The position numbers were made by a program, and so were the translations under genes. The notes under the pieces are model-generated. The model was not told where the DNA came from, made no database searches, and saw only the letters and a list, made by a program, of their open reading frames with translations. Shown one piece after another: positions 25,920 to 33,621 of a stretch of DNA of 64,000 nt. Source of the DNA: Falsiroseomonas bella (GTDB taxonomy: Bacteria; Pseudomonadota; Alphaproteobacteria; Acetobacterales; Acetobacteraceae); NCBI RefSeq assembly GCF_003173615.1, contig NZ_QGNA01000008.1, forward strand, positions 62,001 to 126,000, given 5' to 3'. Within the stretch, counting starts at the first letter, position 1. Every line of letters starts with the position of its first letter.

Positions 25920-26159
25920 CTATCGCGGTGCGCCGAGCAGCAGCTTCAGCTCCGCGGCCTCCGGCACGCGCCCGGAGAGCTTCACCACGCCGTCCACCGC
26001 CAGCGCCGGGGTGCGCATCACGCCCATCTGCGCCATGCGCATCGGGTCCGTCACCTTCTCCATCTCGTAGGCGAGGCCGAGTTCGCCCGCCGCCTGCTCG
26101 GCGACCTGGGCGAGCTTCTGGCACTTCGCGCAGCCGGTGCCGAGGATCTGGATCTTCAC
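25920..26159 (-). CDS. Small CxxC thioredoxin-like protein
   Basis: 79 residues from GTG 26159 (GGAGAG upstream). The protein begins KIQILGTGCAKCQKL, with CxxC at residues 10-13 in the glutaredoxin-like mini-thioredoxin fold (thioredoxin_3 group), and contains the cis-proline strand MRTPALAVDG. Such proteins are routinely encoded next to ArsP/DUF318-type permeases, as here (13 bp downstream). Probably a redox or metal(loid) partner of the permease; the exact role is inference. Confidence 0.88.
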   Translation of the reverse strand: MKIQILGTGCAKCQKLAQVAEQAAGELGLAYEMEKVTDPMRMAQMGVMRTPALAVDGVVKLSGRVPEAAELKLLLGAPR

Positions 26160-26172
26160 GGCGCTCTCCGCT

Positions 26173-27204
26173 TCACAGGACCAGGTTGAAGACATAGCCG
26201 ACCAGCAGGATGCCGGCGGCGACCACGCCGACGAAGGCGGCGATCAGCTGCGGCCGCAGCACGCGGCGAAGGATCAGCACCTCCGGCAGCGACAGCGCGA
26301 CGACCGACATCATGAAGGCGAGCACGGTGCCGAGGGCGGCGCCCTTGCCCAGCAGCGCCTCGACCACCGGGATCACGCCTGCGGCGTTGGAATACATCGG
26401 CACGCCGAGCAGCACGGCGAGCGGCACCGACCACCAGGCCTCCCGCCCCATGAAGGAGGCCAGCAGATCCTCCGGCATGTAGCCATGGATCCCGGCGCCG
26501 ACCGCGATGCCGGCGATGATCCAGGGCCAGACCTTGCCGACGATCTCCACAACCGCGTCGCGGCCGAGGCGGATGCGGGCGGGCCAGGCGAGGGCTTCCT
26601 CCGCGAGGTCGGGGGCGGCGCGCTGGGCGAGCACCCAGGGCTCCACCCAGCGCTCGGGACGCAGCCGCCCGAGCACGACGCCGGCGCCGATGGCCACTGC
26701 AAGGCCGAGGACGAGATAGAGCGCCGCTATCTTCCAGCCGAACAGCGCGAGCAGAAGGCCGAGCGCGACCTCGTTCACCATCGGCGCCGCCACCAGGAAG
26801 GAGAAGGTCACGCCGAGCGGGACTCCTGCGGAGACGAAACCGATGAAAAGCGGCACCGCCGAGCAGGAGCAGAAGGGCGTGACGATGCCGAGCCCCGCCG
26901 CAGCCACATTGCCGACGCCCTCCCGCCGGCCCGCGAGCAGGACGCGCGTCCGCTCCGGCGAGAAGAAGCTGCGCAGGATGCCCATGGCGAAGACGACACC
27001 GGTGAGCAGCAGCAGCACTTTCGGCACGTCGTAGAGGAAGAACCACACCGCCTCGCCGAGCCGCGTGTCGCGCATCAACGGTGTCAGCCCGAAGAGCAGG
27101 TCCGCCAGCGGCACCAGGCTGGCGTAGGCGGCGATCCAGACCGGCACCGCAAGCAGCCAAAGCAGCTCGGGGTCAACGGCGGCGCGCTGGCTGCGCGGGG
27201 TCAT
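26173..27204 (-). CDS. ArsP/DUF318-type (UPF0718) permease
   Basis: 343 residues with about eight membrane helices. The signature TPFCSCSAVPLFIGF around residue 110 has the cysteines characteristic of the ArsP_1 permease family, some of which export trivalent organoarsenicals. A second half has GVPMYSNAAGVIP. Start ATG 27204 is preferred; ATG 27246 is also open. It is followed by the CxxC protein. No ArsR-type regulator is adjacent, so an arsenic link is not shown by context. Confidence 0.88.
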   Translation of the reverse strand: MTPRSQRAAVDPELLWLLAVPVWIAAYASLVPLADLLFGLTPLMRDTRLGEAVWFFLYDVPKVLLLLTGVVFAMGILRSFFSPERTRVLLAGRREGVGNVAAAGLGIVTPFCSCSAVPLFIGFVSAGVPLGVTFSFLVAAPMVNEVALGLLLALFGWKIAALYLVLGLAVAIGAGVVLGRLRPERWVEPWVLAQRAAPDLAEEALAWPARIRLGRDAVVEIVGKVWPWIIAGIAVGAGIHGYMPEDLLASFMGREAWWSVPLAVLLGVPMYSNAAGVIPVVEALLGKGAALGTVLAFMMSVVALSLPEVLILRRVLRPQLIAAFVGVVAAGILLVGYVFNLVL

Positions 27205-27301
27205 GGCAAGGTGTTCCGCAAGGGGGCTGGCAGACGCAGCCACCATGGCGTCGCGCGCCGTGCCGGGCATTGATCCGCCGCAACCGCCTGCGGCGGCCGC
27301 G

Positions 27302-28597
27302 TCACACCGCGATGCGACCGAACAGCGCCGTCAGCAGCGCGAAGAGCGCGCCGCCCACCAGGAAGCCGACCAGCGTGCCGTTGATGCGGACATATTGCAG
27401 GTCCTTCCCCACGCGCAGCTCGATCTTCTCGGTCACCGTCGCGGTGTCCCAGTTGCGGACGACGCCGGCGATGAAATCGGAAAGCTGCGCGCGGGCATTG
27501 GGCAGCAGGGCTAGCAGCACGCGCTCCGCCGCGCGGTTCAGGCGCTCGCGCGCGGCCGGGTCCTCGGCGAGGACATTACCCAGGTTGCCGAGCATGCCCT
27601 CCAGCGCCTGCACCGTGCGGCCGGAGGGGTTGGCGGCGTCGGCTTCCATTGCGGCGCGCAGCCGCGCCCAGATGTCGCCGAGCCAGGCGGCGACGGCGGG
27701 ATGGGACAGCGCCTCCCGCACGGCGCGGCCGATGGCGGCGGCGCGTTCGGGGTCCTGCTCCATGCGGGTGATCTCGGCGCGCACCCATTCCTCGAAGGCG
27801 CGGCGGAGGTCGGAATCGCCGGGCTCGACGCGGTCCAGCTCGTGGTTCAGGGCGCCGAGGACGCGGCGCGCGATGGCGGCGCCGGCGATCCAGCCGACCA
27901 GGCTGCCGCCCTCGGCGCGGACGCGGGCCTCGATCGCGGTCTTGAGCTGGTCCTCCTTGGCGGTCAGCACGGCCTTGAGCTGGCCGACGGCGAGGCCGAA
28001 GACCTCCTGGTGGCGGCCGCCCTCGATCAGGGCGGTGAGCGCGCGGGCGACCACCTTGGCCGAGCCCGGGCCGCCGGCGAGGCGCGGCACCAGGCGCGTG
28101 AGCAGGCGGCGCGCGCGGCCGTCCTCCAGGCTGCCCAGCACCTTCGGCATGGCGCCGGCCAGCGCCACCGCGGCGGGCCGCACGGCCTCGGGATCGGCGA
28201 GGAAGTCGCGGAGGATCTTGCCGAGGTCGAGGCGGGCGAGGACGCGGCGCACCTCGGCCTCGGTGAAGACGTGATTCGCCACGAAGCGGCCGAGGCCGCC
28301 GCCCAGGCGCTCCTTCTGGTTGGGGATGATGGCGGTGTGGGGAATGGGCAGGCCGAGGGGGTGGCGGAACAGCGCCGTGACCGCGAACCAGTCGGCGATG
28401 CCGCCGACCACGCCGGCCTTGGCGGAGGCCTGCAGCATGTCCGTCCAGTAGCCGGGCGGCAGCCAGTAGGAGCCGACCAGCAGCCCGCCCATGCCGACCA
28501 GCAGCCCGGTCGCGACGGCACGCTGGCGGGTCAGGGCCCGGCGCAGCTGCGCGTCGGGATCGGCGGGAGGGGGGAGGAGATCGGGTTCGCCGCGCAT
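27302..28597 (-). CDS. DUF445 (YjiN-type) membrane protein
   Basis: 431 residues. It has an N-terminal hydrophobic pair around residues 28-70 (GLLVGMGGLLVGSYWLPPG, then GVVGGIADWFAVTALFRHPLG, the DUF445 signature), a long helical cytosolic or periplasmic middle, and a C-terminal membrane helix after LQYVRINGTLVG. The family is widespread and uncharacterised. The gene is divergent from the metal transporter operon with 97 bp between the starts. Confidence 0.88.
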   Translation of the reverse strand: MRGEPDLLPPPADPDAQLRRALTRQRAVATGLLVGMGGLLVGSYWLPPGYWTDMLQASAKAGVVGGIADWFAVTALFRHPLGLPIPHTAIIPNQKERLGGGLGRFVANHVFTEAEVRRVLARLDLGKILRDFLADPEAVRPAAVALAGAMPKVLGSLEDGRARRLLTRLVPRLAGGPGSAKVVARALTALIEGGRHQEVFGLAVGQLKAVLTAKEDQLKTAIEARVRAEGGSLVGWIAGAAIARRVLGALNHELDRVEPGDSDLRRAFEEWVRAEITRMEQDPERAAAIGRAVREALSHPAVAAWLGDIWARLRAAMEADAANPSGRTVQALEGMLGNLGNVLAEDPAARERLNRAAERVLLALLPNARAQLSDFIAGVVRNWDTATVTEKIELRVGKDLQYVRINGTLVGFLVGGALFALLTALFGRIAV

Positions 28598-28694
28598 CGC
28601 CCTTCGAGTTAGGCGGCGCCGGGGGCTTTGCCCAGCCGCCCCTTCCCTCCGCCCCCGGCATCCGGCTATAGGGATGCTACGTTATACGGTCACC

Positions 28695-28820
28695 ATGCGA
28701 CGCTTCCTGCCTTCCGACCCGCTCGAGCTTTCCGCCGGCGCCGGCGCACGCCTGATGCTGGCGGCCGGCGTGCTGGCGGTGCTGTGGGCGGCGGTGGCCT
28801 GGGCGATGAGCCAGGGATGA
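28695..28820 (+). CDS. 41-residue membrane peptide upstream of the ABC transporter ATPase
   Basis: A short frame from ATG 28695 (an in-frame ATG at 28674 is also possible). The polar N-terminus RRFLPSDPLEL precedes one membrane helix (LMLAAGVLAVLWAAVAWAM). Its stop overlaps the ATPase start as ATGA, which argues that it is translated and coupled. No function is known; a transporter accessory peptide or a coupling leader are both possible. Confidence 0.6.
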   Translation: MRRFLPSDPLELSAGAGARLMLAAGVLAVLWAAVAWAMSQG

Positions 28821-29587
28821 CGGGCCAAGCGATGATGCCGGGCCCGGAACTCCGCATCGACCATCTGACGGCGACCTATCGCCGGCATCCGGCGGTGCAT
28901 CACCTCTCGGCCCGCTTCGCGCCGGGCAGCCTGACGGCGATCGTCGGGCCGAACGGGGCGGGCAAGACGACGCTGCTGCGGGCCATCGCGGGGCTGCACA
29001 AGGCCGACGAGGGCCGGATCAGTGCGACCCATGCCGATGGGCGGCCGGCGCGGCTGGCGCTGCTGCCGCAGCAGGCGGGGATGGACCGCGCCTTCCCGAT
29101 CCTCTGCCGCGACGTGGTGCTGCAGGGGATGTGGTCGCGGCTCGGCGCCTTCCGGGCGGCCTCGGCCGCGGACAAGGCGCGGGCCGAGGCGGCGCTGGAG
29201 GCGGTGGGGCTCGGCGGCTTCGGCGGGCGGCCGGTGGGTGCCATGTCGGCGGGGCAGTTCCAGCGCCTGCTGTTTGCGCGGCTGCTGGTGCAGGATGCCG
29301 CGTTGATCCTGCTTGACGAGCCGTTCAATGCCGTGGATGCGCGCACCGCCGCGGACCTGCTGGCGATGGTGAAGCGCTGGCATGGCGAAGGGCGGACCGT
29401 GGTGGCGGTGCTGCACGACCTGGATCTGGTTCGGGAGGCATTCCCGGATTGCCTGCTGCTGGCGCGCGAGAAGGTGGCCTTCGGACCGACCGCGGAAGTG
29501 CTGAGCGCGGCGAACCGGCTGAAGGCGCGGATGATGGCCGAGGCGTGGGACGAGGCGGCGCCGGCCTGCACGGCTGAGGCGGCGTGA
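28817..29587 (+). CDS. Zinc/manganese-type ABC transporter ATP-binding protein
   Basis: 256 residues. Walker A GPNGAGKTT, Q-loop LLPQQAG, signature MSAGQFQRLLFARLL (MSAGQ in place of LSGGQ), Walker B ALILLDEP and H-loop VLHD are all present. The Q-loop region with FPI is typical of metal-chelate importers (ZnuC/AztA/MntB). It is coupled to the 41-aa peptide. The permease follows after 145 bp that contain a palindromic repeat. Metal identity is inferred from family only. Confidence 0.9.
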   Translation: MTGQAMMPGPELRIDHLTATYRRHPAVHHLSARFAPGSLTAIVGPNGAGKTTLLRAIAGLHKADEGRISATHADGRPARLALLPQQAGMDRAFPILCRDVVLQGMWSRLGAFRAASAADKARAEAALEAVGLGGFGGRPVGAMSAGQFQRLLFARLLVQDAALILLDEPFNAVDARTAADLLAMVKRWHGEGRTVVAVLHDLDLVREAFPDCLLLAREKVAFGPTAEVLSAANRLKARMMAEAWDEAAPACTAEAA

Positions 29588-29635
29588 TTTTCGCGTTGCG
29601 GGCTGTCGAGGCCCGCGGATTGGACGGTCGGTCTG

Positions 29636-29720
29636 GCCCCCACCCCGACCCTCCCCCGCACTGCGGGGGAGGGAGCATCAGCCCTCCCCCGCAGTGCGGG
29701 GGAGGGTTGGGTGGGGGCAG
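29636..29720. repeat. GC-rich interspersed palindrome, copy C (inverted pair)
   Basis: It reads CCCCCACCCCGACCCTCCCC, then CGCACTGCGGGGGAGGG, then after 8 bases the inverse CCCTCCCCCGCAGTGCGGGG and GGTTGGGTGGGGG. The two arms are near-perfect complements, and each also forms its own CCCCCGCA-C-TGCGGGGG hairpin. It lies inside a transporter operon, between ATPase and permease genes. Confidence 0.82.
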
Positions 29721-29732
29721 CGCGCGCTGCCC

Positions 29733-30599
29733 ATGATTGACGCCCTGCTCGGCCCCTTCCTTGAATTCGGCTTTATGCGCCGCGCGCTGGTGGGGTGCCT
29801 GGCGCTGGCGGTCGCGGCGCCGCCGCTCGGGGTGTTCCTGATGCTGCGGCGGACCAGCCTGACGGCGGAGGTGCTGGCGCATGGCGTCACGCCGGGGATC
29901 GCGGCGGGCTTCCTGATCGCGGGGCTTTCGGTGCCGGCGATGTCGCTCGGCGGACTCGTCGCCGGGCTGATCGTGGCGCTCGGCGCCGGGGCGCTCTCGC
30001 GCGCGACGGGCGGGCGGGAGGATGCGTCGCTGACGGCCCTCTACCTGATCGCACTCGCGCTCGGCGTGACGATGGTCTCGCTGCGCGGCGACACCGGGGA
30101 CCTCACGCATCTGCTGTTCGGCCAGGTGCTGGGCGTCGATGATGCGGCGCTACTGCTGATGGCGGGCGTCGCCACGATCACCCTGCCGGCCCTGGCGCTG
30201 GCCTGGCGGCCGCTGGCGCTCGAGACCTTCGACCCGGCCTTCGCGCAGGCCGAGGGTGCGCATGGCGGGCTGTGGCACATGCTGTTCCTGGGGCTTGTCG
30301 TGCTGAACGTGCTCGCGGCCTTCCAGGCGATGGGCACGCTGATGGCGGTCGGGCTGATGATGCTGCCCGCGGTCGCGGCGCGGCACTGGTCGCGGGAGCT
30401 GTCCGGCCTCGCCTATGCGGCCGTTGGGATCGCTGCGCTCTCGGCCTATGCGGGGCTGCTGGTGTCCTATCACCTCGACCTGCCCTCCGGCCCGGCCATC
30501 GTGCTGACGGCCGGGCTGCTCTGGGCGGTGTCGGTGGTGGCGGGGCCGGTGGACGGGCTGCTCGCGCGGCTGCTCCGCCGGCCGCACCTGGCCGGCTGA
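29733..30599 (+). CDS. Zinc/manganese-type ABC transporter permease
   Basis: 288 residues of the ABC-3 family (ZnuB/AztB/MntB). It has seven to nine membrane helices, RRTSLTAEVLAHGVTPGIA near residue 40 where ZnuB has the coupling region with a conserved histidine, and GLMMLPAVAARHWS near the end. It should form the membrane channel for the preceding ATPase. No periplasmic metal-binding protein gene is found before or after, so that subunit must be encoded elsewhere or be absent. Confidence 0.9.
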   Translation: MIDALLGPFLEFGFMRRALVGCLALAVAAPPLGVFLMLRRTSLTAEVLAHGVTPGIAAGFLIAGLSVPAMSLGGLVAGLIVALGAGALSRATGGREDASLTALYLIALALGVTMVSLRGDTGDLTHLLFGQVLGVDDAALLLMAGVATITLPALALAWRPLALETFDPAFAQAEGAHGGLWHMLFLGLVVLNVLAAFQAMGTLMAVGLMMLPAVAARHWSRELSGLAYAAVGIAALSAYAGLLVSYHLDLPSGPAIVLTAGLLWAVSVVAGPVDGLLARLLRRPHLAG

Positions 30600-30611
30600 G
30601 GGCCGCGCGCG

Positions 30612-31109
30612 CTACTTCGCGCCCTTGCCCTGCAGCTTGTCGAGCAGCCCGAGCACGACGACGCCGGCCAGGAAGGATCCGTGCAGGAACAGCGCCCAGA
30701 AGACGCTGCGGTCGTCGTACTGGTCGAGTTCCATGAAGATCTGCAGGATGTGGATGGAGGAGATCGCGACCAGCGCGGTCGCCAGCTTCACCTTCAGGTT
30801 GCCGGGATCGATCGTGGAGACCCAGGAGGTCTTGCGCTCGTTCTCGTCGGTGGTCAGGCGGGAAACCAGGCTGTCGTAGGAAGACAGCGCGACCATGATG
30901 ACCAGCGAGGCGACGAGCGCCGAATCCAGCAGGTGCAGCAGCTCGATCAGGTGCTTCGTGTCCTCGGTGGTCAGCACGCCGACGGCGAACTTCCACAGCT
31001 TGAACAGGAAGCGGACGGCATAGACCGCGAGCGCGGCGGCGAGGCCGAGGAAGAACACCGCCAGCAGCCAACGGCTGGCGAGGATGGTCTTGTCGATGAT
31101 CGTCAGCAT
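30612..31109 (-). CDS. UPF0114 (YqhA-type) membrane protein
   Basis: 165 residues with three or four membrane segments. N-terminal ASRWLLAVFFLGL, a conserved LLDSALVASLVIMV helix, SSYDSLVSR and WVSTIDPGNLKVKLA are the UPF0114/TIGR00645 signatures. The family is of unknown function. It is convergent with the permease (12 bp) and divergent from ridA (52 bp). Confidence 0.88.
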   Translation of the reverse strand: MLTIIDKTILASRWLLAVFFLGLAAALAVYAVRFLFKLWKFAVGVLTTEDTKHLIELLHLLDSALVASLVIMVALSSYDSLVSRLTTDENERKTSWVSTIDPGNLKVKLATALVAISSIHILQIFMELDQYDDRSVFWALFLHGSFLAGVVVLGLLDKLQGKGAK

Positions 31110-31161
31110 GTCAGTCTCCCGGAAGCGATCCAATAGCCGTGAGCCGCAACCGGAGGGAAGC

Positions 31162-31515
31162 ATGACGATCCGCCGAATCGCCGAGGAGGCGCGCCTGTCC
31201 GGCGCGGTGGTGGGGGGCGGGCTGGTGTGGCTCGCCGGGCAGGTCGCGGATGACGCGACCGCCGATGCGGAGGGCCAGACCGCCGACATCCTGCGCCAGA
31301 TCGACGCGCTGCTGGCCGAGGCCGGCACCGACAAGCGCGCGCTGATGAGCGTGACGGTGGTGCTGGCCGACATCCGCGACGCGCCGGCGATGAACCGCGC
31401 CTGGGACGCCTGGCTCGATCCCGGCCACAAGCCGGCGCGGATGACGATCGAGGCGCCGCTGGTGGACCCGGCCTGGAAGGTGGAGATCACTGGCGTGGCG
31501 CTGGCGCCGCGATGA
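31162..31515 (+). CDS. RidA-family protein
   Basis: 117 residues, single RidA/YjgF/chorismate-mutase-like domain. Signs are VWLAGQVADD, QTADILRQIDALLAEAGTD, and PARMTIEAPLVDPAWKVEI. The last carries the residue-rich strand near the active site, although the canonical Arg-105 context (xxR in P-x-R) appears as PARMT. RidA hydrolyses reactive enamine/imine intermediates of PLP enzymes; subgroup not decided. CGGAGGGAAGC precedes ATG 31162. Its stop overlaps the channel gene (ATGA). Confidence 0.85.
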   Translation: MTIRRIAEEARLSGAVVGGGLVWLAGQVADDATADAEGQTADILRQIDALLAEAGTDKRALMSVTVVLADIRDAPAMNRAWDAWLDPGHKPARMTIEAPLVDPAWKVEITGVALAPR

Positions 31516-32486
31516 CGCGGCCGGGGCGCCGGCCGCTGCCGCCCGGCTGGATGCGGGCGATGGGGTTCACGCTGGCGCTCTCCGTCGTCGTGGCCTGGGG
31601 GGTGGGCGACCAGGGGCACATGTTCCCCTTCGCCGTGATCGGCGCGGCCGCCCTCGCGCTCGGCGTGGTCTACTGGCTGTTCCCGCGCGGCCTGCACTTC
31701 GCCTTCGGCATGACGGCGGGGCTCGCGATCTATGCCAGCCTCTTCGTCGTGCTCGGCCACGCGCAGTTCCCGGATGCGCTGCCCTGGTCGCGCGCGCTGG
31801 GCTTCCTGCTGCCGGTGCTGGCCTTCGTGGCGATGGTGCTCCGGCATCACCGCGAGCTGGACGCGGTGGCGGCGCAGCAGACGGCGCATGAGCTGGACCA
31901 CCTGCCGCATGCCTCGCGCTGGCTGCTCTCCTCCAGCCTGGTGGCGCTGGCCTGCTTCGTCCTGCCGATCAACCGGCTGCCGCCAGACCTCCAGGCGGTG
32001 GCGCTGCTGGCCGCCATGGCGGGCGTGGCCGGCATCGCCGCCTTTGCGGTGCGCGACGTGATACGGCTGATGGTGGATGTCTCGCTGATCGTGCACGAGA
32101 TCGGCGCCCGCGCGCGCTTCCTGGTGGTGCCCGCCGTCGCCTTCCTGCTGATGTATGCGCTGCTGGTGGTCGGCTTCGCCTCGGCCTATCGGATCGCGGA
32201 CGAGCTGTCGGCGCGGCCGCTGTTCAACGGGCCGGCCGGGCCGATCCGCATCAGCTATGCGGACTCGCTGCATTTCTCCGTCGCGACGCTGTCCACCGTG
32301 GGGTATGGCGACATCCAGCCGCATGACGACGGCATCCGCGTGCTGGCCAGCCTGGAGGTCGTGGCGGGGCAGTTGCTGCTGCTGTTCGGCGTGGCGGAGA
32401 TCCTGCGCGCACGTCGGACCCGGCCGGAGCGGGGCGCGCGTCTCGACCGGGAGGACGAGCCGGGGCATTCTCCGCCCGGCGAATGA
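31512..32486 (+). CDS. Potassium-channel-like membrane protein
   Basis: 324 residues. Four or more hydrophobic segments occupy residues 15-190; then comes a two-helix pore module whose selectivity filter is STVGYGDI, preceded by the pore helix SLHFSVATL. This TVGYGD filter is diagnostic of K+ selectivity. A 30-residue acidic/basic cytosolic tail follows. No RCK or cyclic-nucleotide domain is present, so gating is unknown. It is translationally coupled to ridA by an ATGA overlap. Confidence 0.88.
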   Translation: MTRPGRRPLPPGWMRAMGFTLALSVVVAWGVGDQGHMFPFAVIGAAALALGVVYWLFPRGLHFAFGMTAGLAIYASLFVVLGHAQFPDALPWSRALGFLLPVLAFVAMVLRHHRELDAVAAQQTAHELDHLPHASRWLLSSSLVALACFVLPINRLPPDLQAVALLAAMAGVAGIAAFAVRDVIRLMVDVSLIVHEIGARARFLVVPAVAFLLMYALLVVGFASAYRIADELSARPLFNGPAGPIRISYADSLHFSVATLSTVGYGDIQPHDDGIRVLASLEVVAGQLLLLFGVAEILRARRTRPERGARLDREDEPGHSPPGE

Positions 32487-32564
32487 GCGACCATCCCGCC
32501 GCCCCCGGCCGGTCGCGCTTCCGCCGCAATCCGCGCCGAGATTGAAGCCGGGCTGGACGACGCG

Positions 32565-33620
32565 ATGCACATCCTGATCACCGGCGGCCTGGGCTTCATC
32601 GGCTCGGCCGTCGTCCGACATCTGATCCGCACCACCGACCATGTCGTGGTCAATGTGGACAAGGAGACCTACGCGGCCAGCCACGATGCGCTGGAAGAGG
32701 CGCGCGGGCACCGGCGGCATGTGCATCTGCGCGCCGACATCTGCGACCCCGAGGCGATGCGCGCGGCCTTCGCGGAATGGCGGCCGCAGGTGGTGATGCA
32801 CCTGGCCGCCGAGAGCCATGTGGACCGCTCGATCGACGGGCCGGCCGAATTCATCCGCACCAATGTCGTCGGCACGCAGGTGCTGCTGGAAGCGGCGCGC
32901 GCGCATTGGTCCGCGCTCGACGCCCCAGCGAAAGATGAATTCAGGTTCCACCACGTCTCGACGGATGAGGTGTTCGGCGCGCTGCATCACGGCGACCCGC
33001 CCTTCCACGAGGCGACGCCCTATGATCCGCGCAGCCCCTACTCCGCGTCGAAGGCGGCGTCGGACCACCTGGTGCGGGCGTGGCAGCACACCTACGGCCT
33101 GCCGACTTTCGTGACGAACACCACGAACAACTACGGCCCCTGGCAATTCCCGGAGAAGCTGATCCCGCTGGTCGCGCTGAACGCGCTGGAGGGCAAGGCG
33201 CTGCCCGTCTATGGCGACGGATCGAATGTGCGGGACTGGATCTTCGTGGACGACCATGCGGAGGCGCTGTGCAAGGCGGCACTCGGCGCCGCGCAGCCGG
33301 GCGGGACCTATTGTATCGGGCCGCGGCAGGAACGCACGAACCTGCAGGTGGTGAAGACGATCTGCGCGGTGCTGGACCGCCTGCGTCCCGATCCCGCCGG
33401 ACCGCGGGAGCGGCTGATCACCTTCGTGAAGGACCGCCCCGGGCACGATTTCCGCTACGCGATGGATCCCTCCCGCGCCGAGGCGGCGCTGGGCTGGCGC
33501 GCGAAGCACGATTTCGAGGCGGGGCTCGAGAAGACGTTGCGCTGGTATCTGGATCACGAGGCGTGGTGGAAGCCGATCCGCGAAAGGCGCTATGCCGGCG
33601 AGCGGCTGGGGAAGCACTGA
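32565..33620 (+). CDS. rfbB: dTDP-glucose 4,6-dehydratase
   Basis: 351 residues, extended SDR. It has the NAD motif GGLGFIGS at the N-terminus, the family motif HLAAESHVDRS, catalytic STDEVFG (Thr-Asp-Glu) and YSASK (Tyr/Lys), and NNYGPWQFPEKLIP. These assign RmlB/RfbB well. The product is dTDP-4-keto-6-deoxyglucose, used for deoxy- and amino-sugars of surface polysaccharide. It starts a three-gene sugar unit (1 bp to the next gene). rfbA, rfbC and rfbD are not in the window. Confidence 0.93.
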   Translation: MHILITGGLGFIGSAVVRHLIRTTDHVVVNVDKETYAASHDALEEARGHRRHVHLRADICDPEAMRAAFAEWRPQVVMHLAAESHVDRSIDGPAEFIRTNVVGTQVLLEAARAHWSALDAPAKDEFRFHHVSTDEVFGALHHGDPPFHEATPYDPRSPYSASKAASDHLVRAWQHTYGLPTFVTNTTNNYGPWQFPEKLIPLVALNALEGKALPVYGDGSNVRDWIFVDDHAEALCKAALGAAQPGGTYCIGPRQERTNLQVVKTICAVLDRLRPDPAGPRERLITFVKDRPGHDFRYAMDPSRAEAALGWRAKHDFEAGLEKTLRWYLDHEAWWKPIRERRYAGERLGKH

Positions 33621-33621
33621 C

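Noticed and set aside
22117-26070. A 1317-codon open frame on plus covering the asmA and patatin genes
   Set aside because: It is the antisense shadow of two genes with clear domains; the product is low-complexity Arg/Ala/Ser-rich sequence without motifs. Long false frames are expected at this G+C.
28665-28694. CTACGTTATACGG before the metal transporter as a Zur box
   Set aside because: Only one GTTATA-like half-site is seen, and its inverted partner is missing. It may be a -10 element instead.
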